DNA of 64,000 nt from Typha latifolia (lineage: Eukaryota > Streptophyta > Magnoliopsida > Poales > Typhaceae): contig CM034102.1 in NCBI GenBank assembly GCA_019914945.1, positions 7,429,501-7,493,500 on the forward strand. The letters run 5' to 3'. The position numbers were made by a program, and so were the translations under genes. The first letter of the stretch is position 1. Each line of letters begins with the position of its first letter. The notes under the pieces are model-generated. The model saw nothing but the letters and a program-made list of their open reading frames with translations, did no database searches and had not been told where the DNA came from. Positions 45,607-59,129 of this stretch are shown piece by piece.

Positions 45607-47522
45607 TTTTCTGCGTGCTTATTTCAAAGTGTTCTAAGATAACTTAAAGAGTGCAGCATATAGTGCTTATCAAAAAAGTGAAACTCATAATTATATTGTT
45701 GGAATATGCCTAATTACTATTAACCTAATAAAAGGTGCCATGTCATTACATTTAGATCTAAGAAATGCATTTGAGGTTCTTTAAAAATAGTCATTTGGTT
45801 AGATCTCATAAAAGGTTGCATCCAAGGATCCCTTACTTTCTAAAGGTCTCTTAGAGTTATTATTTTTACTCTTCTCATCACACAAATGTATTCTACCAGA
45901 AATATCAATCCATTATCAAGTTTTTTAAAGATCTCATTCCCCCTTTTGGATTTCTTGGTGCAATATGGAAATGGGCTTCATCATTTCCTTAAAATATGCT
46001 CAGTGAAAGTGGAGTGCTATATTCCTTCCACATTGTAAGATTGATATCTCCACTTTTTTTTAACCCTATCCTCTCAATATCTTAATAAATTTTAATTAGA
46101 GTCCAAAACCCCAACCAATAAAGTATGCTTACCAATTTTTTGAGGTCTGACTATCCCTTTTGGACATCTTAACCTTTTTATATCGAATTTACCATCGCAT
46201 AAAGTCTTCTCTCATTCTTAGAAGCATCTCCTATAGCATGAGTGTCGAAATGCTTTATCTCTCTACTTGCCACAATAACAATATCATCTGAGATAGCAAT
46301 TTTGCTGTAGTACTAGTTTAGAAAATAGTTTAAACAGTATCCTACTTTGGAGAATACTTTTTACCATCACAGCAATTTGGTCTAAAACTCGTATTTGTAC
46401 TGCATTAGAGGGTGAATAAACCCTATCAAGTTAATTCAGAAATTTTTTAACTTTCACTCCTAAATGTTATATATAATATGGCAATCGAATACTGCTGACA
46501 TTGCCAAGTAATGGCTCATCAACCATTAATAAAAGACGCCACAAACCATAAATTGTGCTGTTTATATTATGATCCACCCTTCAAAGCCAATCACGGCCAC
46601 AGGGTGATGGTCAGACCCCACATTATCCAAAACACTACCCAACAAAGATTTCCTTCAGATGTATTAAAAATTTAAAACTTCTCCACCCCATAGAGGCCAA
46701 CTTCAGGATCTGGAAATAGACATCTACCAATTACCAAGATGTAACGCAATCCATAATTGATGGTTATTAAAATTTTCAGCATTTATATGGCTGCTATAAC
46801 TGATTCCTCTGATTTAAAGGCATTCATGGATTTGAGACAACTGACATGAGGAGACGCTTTCACTTTTCAAACAAGAGAAAACTTGATAGATATGTTATAT
46901 TCAAAGAAATTATTTCAAGCCATTCATGCAGATTTCACTCAATCAAACACCAATAGTTGGCTCATGTAAATCTCACTCTGGCATGAAAACTTTTCTAAAG
47001 CAGTAACCCTATTGATCGCAGGATAAATCAATGTTTGTGACAGTTATAATGAGAAACAAACACAACGAATTGTATTATTCCTTTCCGCTCTAGGATAATT
47101 AGAAATTAGTATATCCTTCTTTAGCCTAGCATAAATTATAACTGCTGTCATTGAGCAACTACTACTGTATAAAGTACAAGGTACCATCTCGTGTTTCCGA
47201 TGGTGTTCCTTCCTTTATCTGTCAATATGCAACTGAAATAGATGGCATCCTTCTTCTTGATCCTTGCTCTGCTCTTATTATTTTCTCGCCACTTTTGGTG
47301 ACTAGTACGAGTTAATTCTTACTTTCTATCTACGAGGAGAAGTGTAGGTCTTCTGTCATCATTCTTATTTTTTTACATGTGGTAATGTCACCTAGCAAAC
47401 CTTCTCCTGTGAAATAACAAATGGATGAGCTCCTTGAGTAAGTTGGGGTATATGCTCACCAAAATTCTTGCAAATGGGACGAGGAACTGAAGCTCTGTCT
47501 TTCTGTTTTCTTCCAACAATCT
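45607..47522. other. Intergenic, 3' of the CCCH gene
   Basis: No coding feature recognised. The part next to 47,522 probably holds the 3' UTR of the minus-strand CCCH gene. Confidence 0.4.
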
Positions 47523-50017
47523 CTATATGACTGCAGAAATGCTGCTTCCTAGTGGTGGTGATGTGAATGGGCTTTCCGGGAGTTCAATTTGATTGCTTCA
47601 TGCAAAGAAAAGGAAACAATTTCAGAGAAGTAGCAGATAAAAAAATATAAACACTTCATTTGCAAGATATTCATAGACACGAAGCAAGATATTAAGTTGA
47701 TAGATCTAATGAATAAAGGATTCATACAAATGATATAAATCTAACATAAGTACACCAAATATTCAATCTTATGTTCTACATTATTTGTACATTGTCTATA
47801 ATTGATTAGATATGATATTATTCAGCTCTGGTTTACCTCTCCTGGTCGCTGTATGTGCTGTTTGATTGTCTCGCCTTTTCGTCACTTGTGGAGCCACCAT
47901 TAAGGGCATCAAGTGCAAAGCTAAAATGATCTCCCAAATGAAATTCATTGGGATCTGAAAAATAATGGAAATGAAGTGAAACTTCAGAGCTAGTGAAGAC
48001 TGAATAAGAATCAGGAGCTATTTTTCTTGCAATAATACCTTCAGAAACTTTAAAATCTTCGAGGTTGTAAGTTAAGTATGGCAACTGAGTCATCTGATCT
48101 AAGCTAAAATCAGAGAGCCGCCTCCTCTCAAGCTCAATCATCTTTTCCTGCTCCTCAATCAATTGCTTCTTCAGTATTTTCGAGCTATCAGATTCTCTTG
48201 GAACTGAAGAAAAATAAGGCATGTAAGACTAAATCAGAATAAAAACAGTAGGATCAAAAGAATTAATACATAGTACAGATAAGACCATCTATGCATCCAG
48301 TTTACCTGCAAAAAACTCTGGATCTAACTCGAGATATTGAGAAGGGTAACAATTTATAGGCTTCATTTTCTCCATATATGTTCTGCAATATAATTGAGAA
48401 GGGTAACAAGGATACTTGAAAACAATGTAATCTATCTCGAGAAGTTCGTCTGAAATATTTTCTTCTTCTTCTTTTTTTATAAAAAAAAAGACTGTAATGA
48501 TGCTTAAACATGGAAGAGTATAATTCTGCATGGCGTTTATTTGGCACCTTTCCATGTTTCTTGATTTTTCTCTATATGGTTTAACCAGAACGCGAGCACC
48601 ACAAATATAGTGAGGATTACGCTTCATCAGAATAGTGTTGACGGCCTCCGAAGTTAGGAAGCTGACAAATCCAAACATACGCTTGTCTTGGCAAGGAATC
48701 CTCACATCCCGGACCGGACCGTACTGCCTGAGAAAAGAAGAAGATGGAAGGATGGAATTAATAAACACACAAGTAAACAAAAAGCTAATAAATGAATAAT
48801 CCTTCCCCATGTCTTTCGACTTCAATATTTGATTACCCGAAATAGCTCGCAACATCATCCTCCGTGAACGTGCTTTCCGCCGGAAAAGTAAGATATATCT
48901 GGTGAGAGCTCGCCGCTACTGCACCTGGATCACATCTCTCACTCTTGCATTCTGTATACTTTGCAGCATCCTCTGCTAACACCACCGAATGCTGTCCATG
49001 TGGTCTGTCTCACAGAAATATTCTCTTAAAAAACTAGTCCAAATGACAATTCCAGTAGCAATTATGAAATCTTGAAAGTTTTTAGTAGCAACAATTAAAC
49101 TACCTATCTATGACTCGAATGCTGTTCTTCAAGCGAGCGAGCAACTTTGTCAAGCTGTAACCAGCCTTGCCATGCCGCTGGCTCTCGGTGAGGTATCCAT
49201 CAGCTTGAAGACCCTTCCCATACATTTCATAATATAGCATCGGTAACGAGGCTATAGAAACGGGAAGCCCTCCTCTTGACCTCAAAAGCTCTGTGATCTC
49301 CATTTCTAGCGTCTCGAGAGATGCAGGCGTTGAAATGTACTCTTCGTGCCGCGCATCGTTTAAACCGGGCTTAAGAAGTTGCATGTAGCTATCTGGAAAC
49401 GTCCGGTAATGCGTATACTCACAGCGCTCCCCATGCTTGCAGTACCCCTTTATGAAGTAATGGCAAGCCTTTCTCGGCAGCTCCGAGAGGCTTGACGATC
49501 TCCTGCTCGTTCTCGGAGGCGTGCCACCGGTCAGAGAGGCGTCAGAGTAGTAGTAATTGCTCAGATGGCTCACATTATCCATTTGATCATCAATGCCGCC
49601 GTAGAAATGAGCTTGGCTGCGAAGAGAGTAGTGATGATCCAGCGAGTCTGGATAAGAGTGTCGGCCGAAACCCAGATTGGATACATGGTGGTTCTTCGCA
49701 GAACCGAGATGAGAATCCCAATATTGCGATGGAACGTGGGCGGGGGCCGAGAAGGTGCGCAAAGCCGCCACCGCCGGAGGACGCATGTTGAGCTGCATTT
49801 GATCTTTAGCACAACTGTTGGGCGATAGCATTCCTAGCATCGTTTTAGCATCGTTTATTTTTGCTACTATCGTGGTATCTGGGCCATAGGCTAATTGCAT
49901 CATCTCTTGCTCCCCTGGTTCGTTGAGCAAAATGTAACCAATTATCTTAACAACATTCTCCGGCTCGAGCTTTTGAATCCTATTGAAGATGATCTTCGTC
50001 AACTCGGAAAAATCCAT
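47523..50017 (-). CDS. CCCH zinc finger / RRM RNA-binding protein (C3H46/C3H53 type)
   Basis: Seven exons join in frame on the minus strand: 50017-49104, 49004-48837, 48727-48548, 48382-48306, 48203-48039, 47954-47837 and 47595-47523. They encode 564 residues. The N-terminus (1-60, [20 protein letters not shown]) is the conserved family leader. A single CCCH finger of the form C-x7-C-x5-C-x3-H spans 185-203 ([19 protein letters not shown]). A LOTUS/OST-HTH-like helical segment covers about 230-305. An RRM spans about 340-415, with RNP2 IYLTFP and RNP1 [10 protein letters not shown] charged helix ([18 protein letters not shown]) and the terminal signature [18 protein letters not shown] follow. 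Rice C3H53 and Arabidopsis C3H46-type proteins share this order. They are predicted RNA-binding proteins, probably acting in RNA metabolism; the exact target is unknown. Every splice site is GT/AG and every phase closes, so I consider the gene intact. Confidence 0.88.
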
Positions 50018-50560
50018 GCTCGCAATATTTAGTCTCTGCGCATGAGAAAAACGAAAGAATTTAGATAACTACATACATACACGTTTTACAAGTTCCACGG
50101 CAAAATAATGCTGATAAGAGAGAATGCAGAACTACTGTAACTGCCCGCAAGTTAACAAACTACTAAAATTTTGGCCTTTAGAAAAATTTAAAGTGAATGG
50201 GAAAAGAAAACCAACACACTAAATCTTCTGAGTAAAAAACGAAGAATGAATAGCTCAATTCCAAGTTTGTGAAGTTTGATTGTAATCTTTTCAAGCCCAG
50301 AAAAACAACAAGAAGAAGTTTCTCAAGCGAACGGATAAAAGGTGGGTGGATCTTTAAAGACATCCACATTTCCGTATCTTATGACCCACCTCACATATTC
50401 ATCTTAAATAAGATCACAAGTTTAAAGATTAGAATCATCAGTTAAATGTCCAACAACAACAACAACAACAAATGGGAAAGAAAGGAAAAAAGAAAAAAAG
50501 AAAAGAAAAGAAAACCGGAAAGATGAGTAGAAAAGTGTGAACCTCTTCCAAATCCCATGG
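50018..50560 (-). promoter_or_regulatory. Leader region of the CCCH gene with probable 5' UTR intron
   Basis: A strong acceptor (ctcatgcgcag) lies about 20 bp upstream of the ATG, and a donor-like gaagaggttcac occurs near 50,540, suggesting an intron in the 5' UTR. A (CAA)n repeat at 50,451-50,472 and AAAGA-rich sequence lie within it. Confidence 0.4.
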
Positions 50561-52955
50561 CATTGAATCACGGCAACATGAGCAGAAAAGAGACTCATTT
50601 CACCACCCGTCTAATTCCAAAACCTCGTCACCATTCTTTTTATCCCCACCGTTCTGTTTATGGAATACAGGGTGGATCCTCTCGTCACTCACAGCAAATC
50701 ACGGGTCTAAATATAAATATCCCCTTAAATCAAGAAGTGATAGGATTGATTTGAACTCTTCAAATAACGGAAAGGTCCTGCCAAATGACAGAAGGGACTA
50801 TTGCGATCTCCTACTATATTTCGAACAATGTAGTTGGTGTGTTAATATCTGGTGGGGTTGGCCACGTACTTATGGCAGTTGCCAAATTCTACGGTCGTTA
50901 TTCTCGTGGCAGTTTTCGTAATTTTGAACTGGTAGGCGAGTCATTCTAGTTTGGGAAGTTCATGCCGTGATCGGTTCCACCGGCTACAGAGGTGGGATTT
51001 TGGCGCTAACGGAATAGAGGGGAAAAGCGGAGAGTTTGGTGTCGCCGTTTGAAGAGGACTTTCAGTTGGAACTACTGCAGACCAATTGTTTTACATATTT
51101 CCCCCTCAACATTTCTTATTTACGTATGTTTTACTCTTTTATATTTTGGACTTCGGACGTATGACGTATACATTTTTAAAAGTTCAAATCCATGATTTTA
51201 ACCGAACTAATTTTGGTATATTTTAATTATAGTATATTTTACAAACAACACCACCTTGTATTTTTACTTATTTTATGATTCATACCTCCAAGATGAGGAT
51301 CTTATAATCTAGCCCCTCATTTTTTTTAATAATTTATATTTAAAACTCTCACATTGCTTTGACTATTTGATATTAATTATGTTATATAGTTTATATAATT
51401 TTACCTATTATCAAATTACTAAAATATCATCACCGTCTCTTCTCTCCTCTCTACCCTATCTCGGTGAGGGAGAGGAGCAAGCTTAGGTTGGTTGAAGAGT
51501 TTAGTGGCTAAAGAAGGTGGAGCACGATGGTGGGTTTTAGGGTTTTTTTTTTCTCTTTAGCTGCACGAGGAAGATGATGAATGGGCTGCTTTTTTATTTT
51601 TTATTTTTATTTTGGCTTTGGCTTGGCTGAAGAAGAACAAGGAGCTTAATGGGAGGTTTCTAGGGTTTTCTCTTTTTTTTTCTCTTTTTGGCTACAGGTT
51701 GAAGAAGAATAGGAGGAGGGTCATTTCTTATAAATTAGAGATGAAAACAGAGATAATTTTGGTAATATATAGATTAATCAATGTATTATAAGGAAATATT
51801 CCTTTGCGAGTATCATTTTATTTAGTTACCATTAGGTTACGTGAACGCAGAATTATAAATAAAAATTATAGAAAAAAAGATATCGGATTAGATAATCCTA
51901 AAGATAAGATGTGAAACACAAAATATTATCACAAAATTGGAGAATTAATACAGATCAGTATAGGAAAATAGTATTAAATAAGTTCTCTTATTTAATAAAG
52001 CTGATTAATTAAATATTATCTATGTGATTTACTGTAAATAGATAGTAATGTTTTAAATAATAAACTAAAGTGAATGGTTTTAAAATACTCTTAATATCGC
52101 ATCAAGCCTTAGTACAGCTTTGTCAGCTCTACCTATTTATTAAATGTAAGGATTTCTTAGATAGATCTATCCAAGCCTATAGCAGCTGTTAATAAGACTA
52201 TTTAATTAACTAGTGTACGTAAGGAATGCTATACTCGTAGTTTTATTTATCTTCAATATCTAGGTAGATTTCGATATTCTCTAGCATAGTTGAAGTTATA
52301 TCAGAAAAGCGATGTCAAGCAAGCGAAACCTTTGTATTATAAGAGTAGTGCATAAAAGAAACTGTCTTACTCATGACATCTTGAGATTCATATCACACAT
52401 GTGCATATCTTTATCTACTATTTTTAATGCATGTGGTGCATGTTAATTTTATCTGTTGTTCAACATGATTCCATGTATCATAATTTCTATGCATATTTAT
52501 TGGCATGATGATATATGATATCACATAGTACATGATAATGATGATTGTCTATTATGCTTGTTTGTGCGGTATAATATTATGCCACTAACATACGTGCATG
52601 ATCATAAAAAAATGACTTCTACTTCTCAACAGTATCCTACACCACCCCAGCTAGGATAAAGGGTGCGAGATATTATTCTTACTTACATGTTAAGGCTTAC
52701 GTTTAAGGTCTTAGTCTGCTAATCTTAGACAATCAAACACGCTATTTGCTCGGCAATGGATTACTTTTGATTGACAAGAGTTAAACCCTTTAGAGTGTTA
52801 AAGATAGAAAGTGAAGGGTAGGATGATGTAGACTTAGCAGTACATGATACGTAGGATGAGTGCGTCCGTGAGTGACAACTCATATGTTCCACATGTGTTG
52901 CATTGATTTTGAGCTAAGGGCTCGGATTTTGGATAGTATCAAGATACGATGCTAG
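50561..52955. other. Intergenic, left part of the second retrotransposon region
   Basis: No intact gene. 51,230-51,800 looks like part of a TE or a decayed transcribed sequence. 52,300-52,950 contains low-complexity AT sequence and a phrase (aggtcttagtctgctaatct) that recurs at 53,868 as aggtcctcagtctgcaatgc, on the other side of the LTR at 52,956. Confidence 0.4.
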
Positions 52956-53770
52956 TGTTATAAATCGGCTTTACTCGATTCATATCAATTTCTAAATAGA
53001 TTTGAATATGGAACTTGGAAGATCAATGCCAACCGGTCTAACCATCAAAAGACTTAAAAATTTGATGATTGTACCTCTGAAAGTCAGGGATGCAATGCAA
53101 CTAAAATCAAGTCGATCGGATGAGTAGATCAAGAGATATGATCAAAATATTGACCAAAGTTCATAGTGAGGCAAGATGGACATAGAATGTGAAAATTGGA
53201 GTTGCGGCTAAGGTTAAGGTTATGAAAGGTGGAAGATGGTAGATGTAATAGGATAAAGCATAAAGTTAGATAAAGTGGGAGAAGTGGATCATACTATTAG
53301 AGACGAGAGGGGACGATGTAACGTAAGGGAAGGACAGCGTTAACTATGGTCGAGGACGATGCTCGGTGATGAAGAACGAAGTTGCACGAGAGGGAGGAGT
53401 TGAGGGAGAAGAGTCTTGTGGCAAAGCCAAATTATTCAATTTGATTAGTTCAAGCATGGATGTCTCAAATACAAACCATAATGCCCTATTTATAAATATT
53501 AAATCAAAAGAGTCATAAAACAAAACTAACTAAACTAGTCTTCCTTATCTATCTTGGATTAGTTCTTTGTTTCACCCAAGATGAAGTCTAAATCTTTAGA
53601 AACCTTGCATAAGGTCTCAGATCTATCCAAGTGGTATAATAATATTCGGATAGCTAATGAGTATCTTTTGAATATTTTTTTAAAAACTGTATAGGGTTGG
53701 ATTTAGCTAATTAAATAAAATTCTAACATACTAAAACTCTGACTAAATCACATAAATATAATATTTAAGA
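52956..53770 (-). mobile_element. LTR (probably solo) of the TTCGAA-related family
   Basis: Starts TGTTATAAATCGGC. It shares ccatcaaaagacttaaaaat and agatatgatcaaaatattga with the LTRs at 60.4 and 61.1 kb. The right end is not clear and no target duplication was found, so the end coordinate is approximate. Confidence 0.5.
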
Positions 53771-54579
53771 TAATTAGACTCGACACATCGAGTCCAATAT
53801 CCTCTAGATATGATCCAAGCTAACCCAGTTCACATTAATTGGCCTTGGATCATAGGCTTTCGACTAAGGTCCTCAGTCTGCAATGCAGACAATCGATTTG
53901 GTTGTTCACTAGGTGCGTGACAGACAATATCTACTACTAGGATCTTAGCTCCCTTGGGGGTGTGTCGTCAAGTGTGAGTGTTGTTTTGGCTTATGAACGC
54001 ATCTCTATGTGAGCCTAAATGAATACTTGATAGTTTAGATTGATGCATGTCTATTATAAATTGCTAATACATGTGCGCATTTAATATGAACATGATGAGT
54101 ATGTGGTACTAATATATTAATTTTGATTATGATGGGCATATTCATACTTACCACATTGATGTATCTTTATTTACAATACTGTTAAACTGTAGAAGTGAAC
54201 ACTTATTTTGCTTTATGCTCACCATCTTTTGGTGAAAATATTTTTAGATTAATAGATGCTCCTAAGTATTTGGAGGAGCTAGTGAGGATAATTGATAGTG
54301 TCTACATTTTATTTTTATTCTTATAATTTCAATAAGAATTATTATAGCCCCTATAACATTTGTACTAGTTGTACAGATATGTATTCTAGTATATTGTGTA
54401 CAAATGTTGATCAACAAGTCAAGTGAAAATCCTATGAATTTTACTCATGTATATTTGGTGGCAGATGTTTCAATACCATCAGATGTGGTTCACCAAACCG
54501 TTTTGGCTTAAAAATATTAAATTGAAATAGGTTTAGAAAAATGAATTAAGTGTTATATTTAGGAAATCAAGTACGAAAT
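53771..54579. other. Decayed LTR-retrotransposon sequence
   Basis: Contains phrases such as ttatgctcaccatcttttgg that resemble LTR R/U5 regions of gypsy elements. No frame or boundary can be defined. Confidence 0.35.
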
Positions 54580-54889
54580 GAAATTGAATATTACTCAAAT
54601 TATAAAGTTTGAACTTAAACTGGTGAGTAAAACAATGCATTCTCGTCAAACGTGTTTGAATGGGCAAAACATGTTCCATGTATTTGCAAACGTATGCAAA
54701 TGTCTGAGCGAGGACGGGTACGTTCGAATGGGCAAATCACGTTCTCTATATTTGCGAATATATGTAAGCATTCGAACGAGGCATTTGAATGCAACTTCCC
54801 CGCGTTTGAACGCGATAGCCATAATTTTTATTCTTTTAAAACAAAAGTAATTCAGCTTGAGACAACTAGGTCCAACCCCAATCGTATCA
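54580..54889 (-). mobile_element. LTR fragment with TTCGAA-type motifs
   Basis: Right end caatcgtatca is the 5' terminus (TGATACGATTG) of the family in reverse. Motifs such as cattcgaacg, gtttgaacgcg and gtatttgcaaacgtatgc are shared with 60.9 and 61.6 kb. The left end is undefined. Confidence 0.55.
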
Positions 54890-55544
54890 CTTTCTAATCC
54901 TCTACAACTTTGTCTCTAATATGATATTCAAATTAGATATCAAGTATAGTCAAATACGATGAGAAAATAATGGTTGCAATTTAGTCAAGATCATATAAGG
55001 ATTAAGTATTTTAAGTTGAAACATATATGAGAGGCTTTGTGTGAAATTGAACAAAACTACAAGACTACAACAGAGTAAAATACGATTTCCTCATATATAT
55101 ATATATATTCTGTTTTAAAATCAATACCTAATTTTAAGATTATCCATCGAACTTATATGTTCTAATCAACCACCTAGCAAGAAAACCTTGTTTACAATAA
55201 TATATTATTTCCTTTGCTATAAAATGATATATCATCTCAATCTCTCCCCATATAACCAAAGACCAAAGTACACAAATCACCTTACTAACCTATTAAACAA
55301 GTGACTTATAATTTTAATAGTTTCTCATATCACCTAAATCATAAACTCCAAGACCACCTTAAACGTAACACTTGCCCACTAAACACGTGCAAGCCCACAT
55401 CCACATAGCATGCATGACACATTTGTACAAAGATAATTCATCCTAGGAGTACATTGTATTATAATATAAAAAAAATAGTATATGAACATCATAATTTATT
55501 TTAATAATATTGGACCACTACATAACTGGCATGATCTACATAAA

Positions 55545-56285
55545 TGATACGACTCGTTCGGATTGAATATACTCGCGGCATTAGGTTCATTGGAATGAGC
55601 CTATTTATTTAGTTTGTGTTTACTTGAGATAATAAAGTCTTTTGCTAGGGGGGTGTTCAAACGCCAAAGACTCGTGTTCGAATGGGATCGTTCGAACGCC
55701 TACACGCGTTCACAACTACAGAGAATGTAATTTGCGCGTTTGAACGTGATCAGACGTGTTGGAACGCATCGCGACAAAAATTGTTGGTTTGTTAGGGTTT
55801 TAACTTAGTTGTTTAGATCCCTAGGGTGAACCTCAGAAACTCTAATTGAGAAAGAATCTTGGATAATTGAATTGGCTTTGGCCTTTATCTCCTTCTCGAC
55901 TTGTCTTTAGCTATTGACGCCCTCTCCCACATCCCTTCTTCTACCGCCCAAGTCTTTAGTTGACCTCTTTTAGCTTCTAACCCCTTTCTTCTACAACAAC
56001 TTCTTCCCCTTCATACCAAGAAGTAAACCTAGCATCTATCTAGCTATTAGAGGACTATCAAGCTAGGATCTAATTGACTTTCGGCCACTATTTGATTGAT
56101 ATTTTGAGATCTAACCGTCCAAATCCTGTAATCTTTGATTCGTTGGAAAGCTCTCTCCAAGAGCAACAATCTGTCCAAAATTTAGGAGGATCCATTGTTT
56201 AGATTATTCGCAGATATCCCTTCGAAAATTATGAGCTTTATCGAGTCTAAAATCGTTGCAGATCGGATCAGACTAGTTCGTAACA
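55545..56285 (+). mobile_element. Solo LTR with perfect target duplication
   Basis: Begins TGATACGACTCGTTCGG, ends GTTCGTAACA. It is flanked by ATAAA on both sides (55,540-55,544 and 56,286-56,290). It contains gttcgaacg and gcgcgtttgaacg motifs in its first 200 bp, then pyrimidine-rich DNA and a gattcgttggaaagctctc segment shared with other copies. There is no internal region, so recombination between its LTRs has removed it. Confidence 0.88.
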
Positions 56286-56290
56286 ATAAA

Positions 56291-57069
56291 TCACAATAAA
56301 CCATAAACTTTATGAGTAATACACCAATAAAAATACAATCCAACTTATATAATATCTTTATTTATATGAAATAAACTAAAGAGGAGAGGGACAACTAAAA
56401 CAAACTAAGAGTTAGTCTCATGTATCCAACTTCCATATCTCCCTCGGATTTGATTGCAGTTCCATCCTAGACAAAATACAAAAAATGTATATCATGGCAT
56501 AACCCATCTAATCAATATGGTTTCGGAGTATTCGGACCTCATATGATTATTTTATGATTATTCTTCAAAAAATACATAGACTATAGATTCCTACAATTCT
56601 GGAATTCAAACTAATTTCATACTCGCACTAAACTCGTACTTAGATCGTATGATAGATGCCCTTGACCTCATCTGGGCGCACTTCTAAAACCTAAAGCTCT
56701 AATATTTTTTTTCTTTGTAATCTACATCATTATGTTTTTTGATCACACACGTGAATCTATCTTTGTGTAACTCAAATATTTGTGATTTTATTCATAAATT
56801 TATTGTTACAAAAATATCTCTCTGACTATCATAACTATCAATATAATTTTTAAAATACGATAATGTAACTATCCCTCTGACTATCATGACTATCAAAAAT
56901 ATTTGTGATTTTTTAAAATCGCCCTTCTTCATCCCAAATCTTCCTGCCATCACGAGGTAAGTGATCTACATAAGCTTCCCTCCCATCCTTCAATGTACGT
57001 CAAATTAATGCTAGAATTTTGCTTCTTTAAGCTCCTAAATCTCCATCCCATCGTTAATTTTAGTGAAGG
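56291..57069. other. Upstream flank of the F-box pseudogene
   Basis: AT-rich, no gene recognised. Confidence 0.4.
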
Positions 57070-58154
57070 ATGAGGAGTTCCGTATCCCCTCATCTTCCCG
57101 ATGATCTCGTTTATTGCGACACACTCCCTCTCCTGCCGGCAAAAGTTCTTCTTAGGTTCCTATGTGTATCACAGAGTTGGTGCCAGGTGATCCGAAAAGA
57201 GTCCTACTTCAGTTATCTGCAGTATCTTCATGCACGTCCTCACGCACTTCTCCTGGTTGACGAAATGCATAGGCCAACTTTGATCAAACGAGACCCGATA
57301 TCCGTTGGCTTTCCAAGTTTATCTTCTCAGTTCTTAGATAAGCATTGTAATCCGTGGCTTCGATTTGGCATATGTGGGAAATCCTGTTTTAAAGCTTTGG
57401 AGGCTTCTTCCTCGACCTAAAGATCACACAATAACTTGGAATTTAGTGTTGGTTTAGCTGTTTTTGCGACTGAGTCTGGTGTCAGCTACAAGCTAGTTCA
57501 TCCCTTCTACATACTTGGCACGGATGCCTGCGGCTACGAGGAAGTTGGTTTTGAAGTTTTTTCTTCAGAGAGGAGAACGTGGGAGGTATCAAAGGAGAAA
57601 CTCCTTGTGAAGAGAGCAGCAGTTGGTGGGCCGTATGCTTATGTGGATGAGATTATGTTCTGGGCAGGCTCCGATCAACTACTGTGGTTTGATCCAAAAG
57701 AAGAGCGTAGTGGGACTTTCCCATTACCATCAGATGTTAGTAGAGCTGGCTATTTCCTAATCGGAGAATGGAACAGCAGGTTGAGCATAGCGCTTATAGC
57801 TGGTTGTGAGATTCAGAGATGGTGTTGGAATCAGTCTTCTTGGTCCAAGCTCTGGTCACCTACACTCGAGGAGATCACCCGACAGATTGAGCTCTTTTCG
57901 TCCATACGCAACTTAATAGATCTACCAAATCTAGAAATTGGACCATTGGATATCTGTTTTAACAACGCTTGGTGCGTTTTTGTAGCTTTGGAGTTGATTA
58001 CTTCATACTTGAAGTAACCGGAATCTTGCACTGCTATGACGCAAGAACTGGTAAGGCATGGAAGCTTAAGTGCAGGCCACCACCACAGCCACCATTCATA
58101 TCATTTACGTATACCAATACTCTTGTTATGCCGCCAGATCTTCTACTAATTTAG
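57070..58154 (+). pseudogene. Plant F-box protein gene, inactivated
   Basis: The first frame starts at an ATG (57070) and gives an F-box: LPDDLVYCDTLPLLPAKVLL, then RFLCVSQSWCQVIRKESYF. An in-frame TAA ends it at 57,418-57,420, but the same frame continues from 57,436 as SVGLAVFATESGVSYKLVHP and further F-box-associated C-terminal sequence. Around 57,400 the alternative frame reads LLPRPKDHTITWNLV, so frame-changing indels are present and part of the usual middle region is missing. A further frameshift near 57,970 moves the end (VDYFILEVTGILHCYDARTG) to another frame. F-box proteins recruit targets to SCF ubiquitin ligases; this copy cannot make a complete one. It would be a candidate for annotation as two or three artificial genes. 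Confidence 0.8.
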
Positions 58155-59129
58155 AAGTACAAAAGTATTGTAGATAGCTAGCACAACAGTATCACGATTG
58201 GCATTAATTAGTACGATGGAAGGTTGCATTGAGTAGTAGTATTTCAAGAAATACCTCCATCATAGGGCTTTCTACTTTCTTTGTTTCATTGAAATCTACT
58301 GTCATTGAGAAACATATTAGCTTTTGTGTCTCTCTTCTTCTAATCGCAATAGTAGGATCTGAATTGATGTAAACTGATGAGTTTCATGAAATGGCTGAAC
58401 CATAAGAAGTATAATAGAAGAAGAATCATTGTTGCTGCTTATGTCTTAGTCAATACTTTTATGATCTGAACAGCAACACATAATCTTGTTGTAACAATTG
58501 ATTACTGCAGTTCCTCCAGCAAGCATCATATAATTTGTTTCCTTTATTTAAATGAACCTTCCTTGAAATTTTTTCAAGCATTTATCTCGGGCTATAGGAT
58601 TACCTGAACTGATTTCATTGATAGTGGGTTCGACTTGATGCTCTGTTGTGTTCCCTTGGCTTTCCACGTAAATCTAGCGAAAGGATCTTTTTCATATCTC
58701 CATGGAGGTTTTTGGCAAATATAGAACATTTGAGTATATACATTGATTACCTTTATACTACACGTAACAGAGCTCAGCCATTTATTAAGCAAGCCTGGAA
58801 TTTGAGCTTGAGCTCTGCTTGAGCTTCAAATCAAGCTGCAAACACCGAGCTAAAGTGGCTTGCAAGCTCACGAGCTTATTCGGCACTTCTAGACACAAAT
58901 TAATAGATACAGATGAAGTACTTATCTATATGGATTTCTGGAGTTAGAGATAAAAGGAAAAGGAATTTAATTCATCAAGATGCCAAGTCTGAGTTGGTTG
59001 CACATTTCTCAACAAAAATAAATATATAAATAAATAAAAGAAGATAAAAAAAAAGTCTTAGTTTGTTGCCCACACTAGATCATACAAACCATTCATAACA
59101 CATTAGATTTATCACTACAGCTGAGGTGA

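Noticed and set aside
48289..48858. A continuous 189-residue minus-strand frame as a single exon
   Set aside because: It reads through two introns of the CCCH gene. Splicing at the GT/AG sites restores the RRM and the C-terminal homology.
49492..49828. Plus-strand frames opposite the CCCH exon 1
   Set aside because: Complement of a strong coding exon; no independent evidence.
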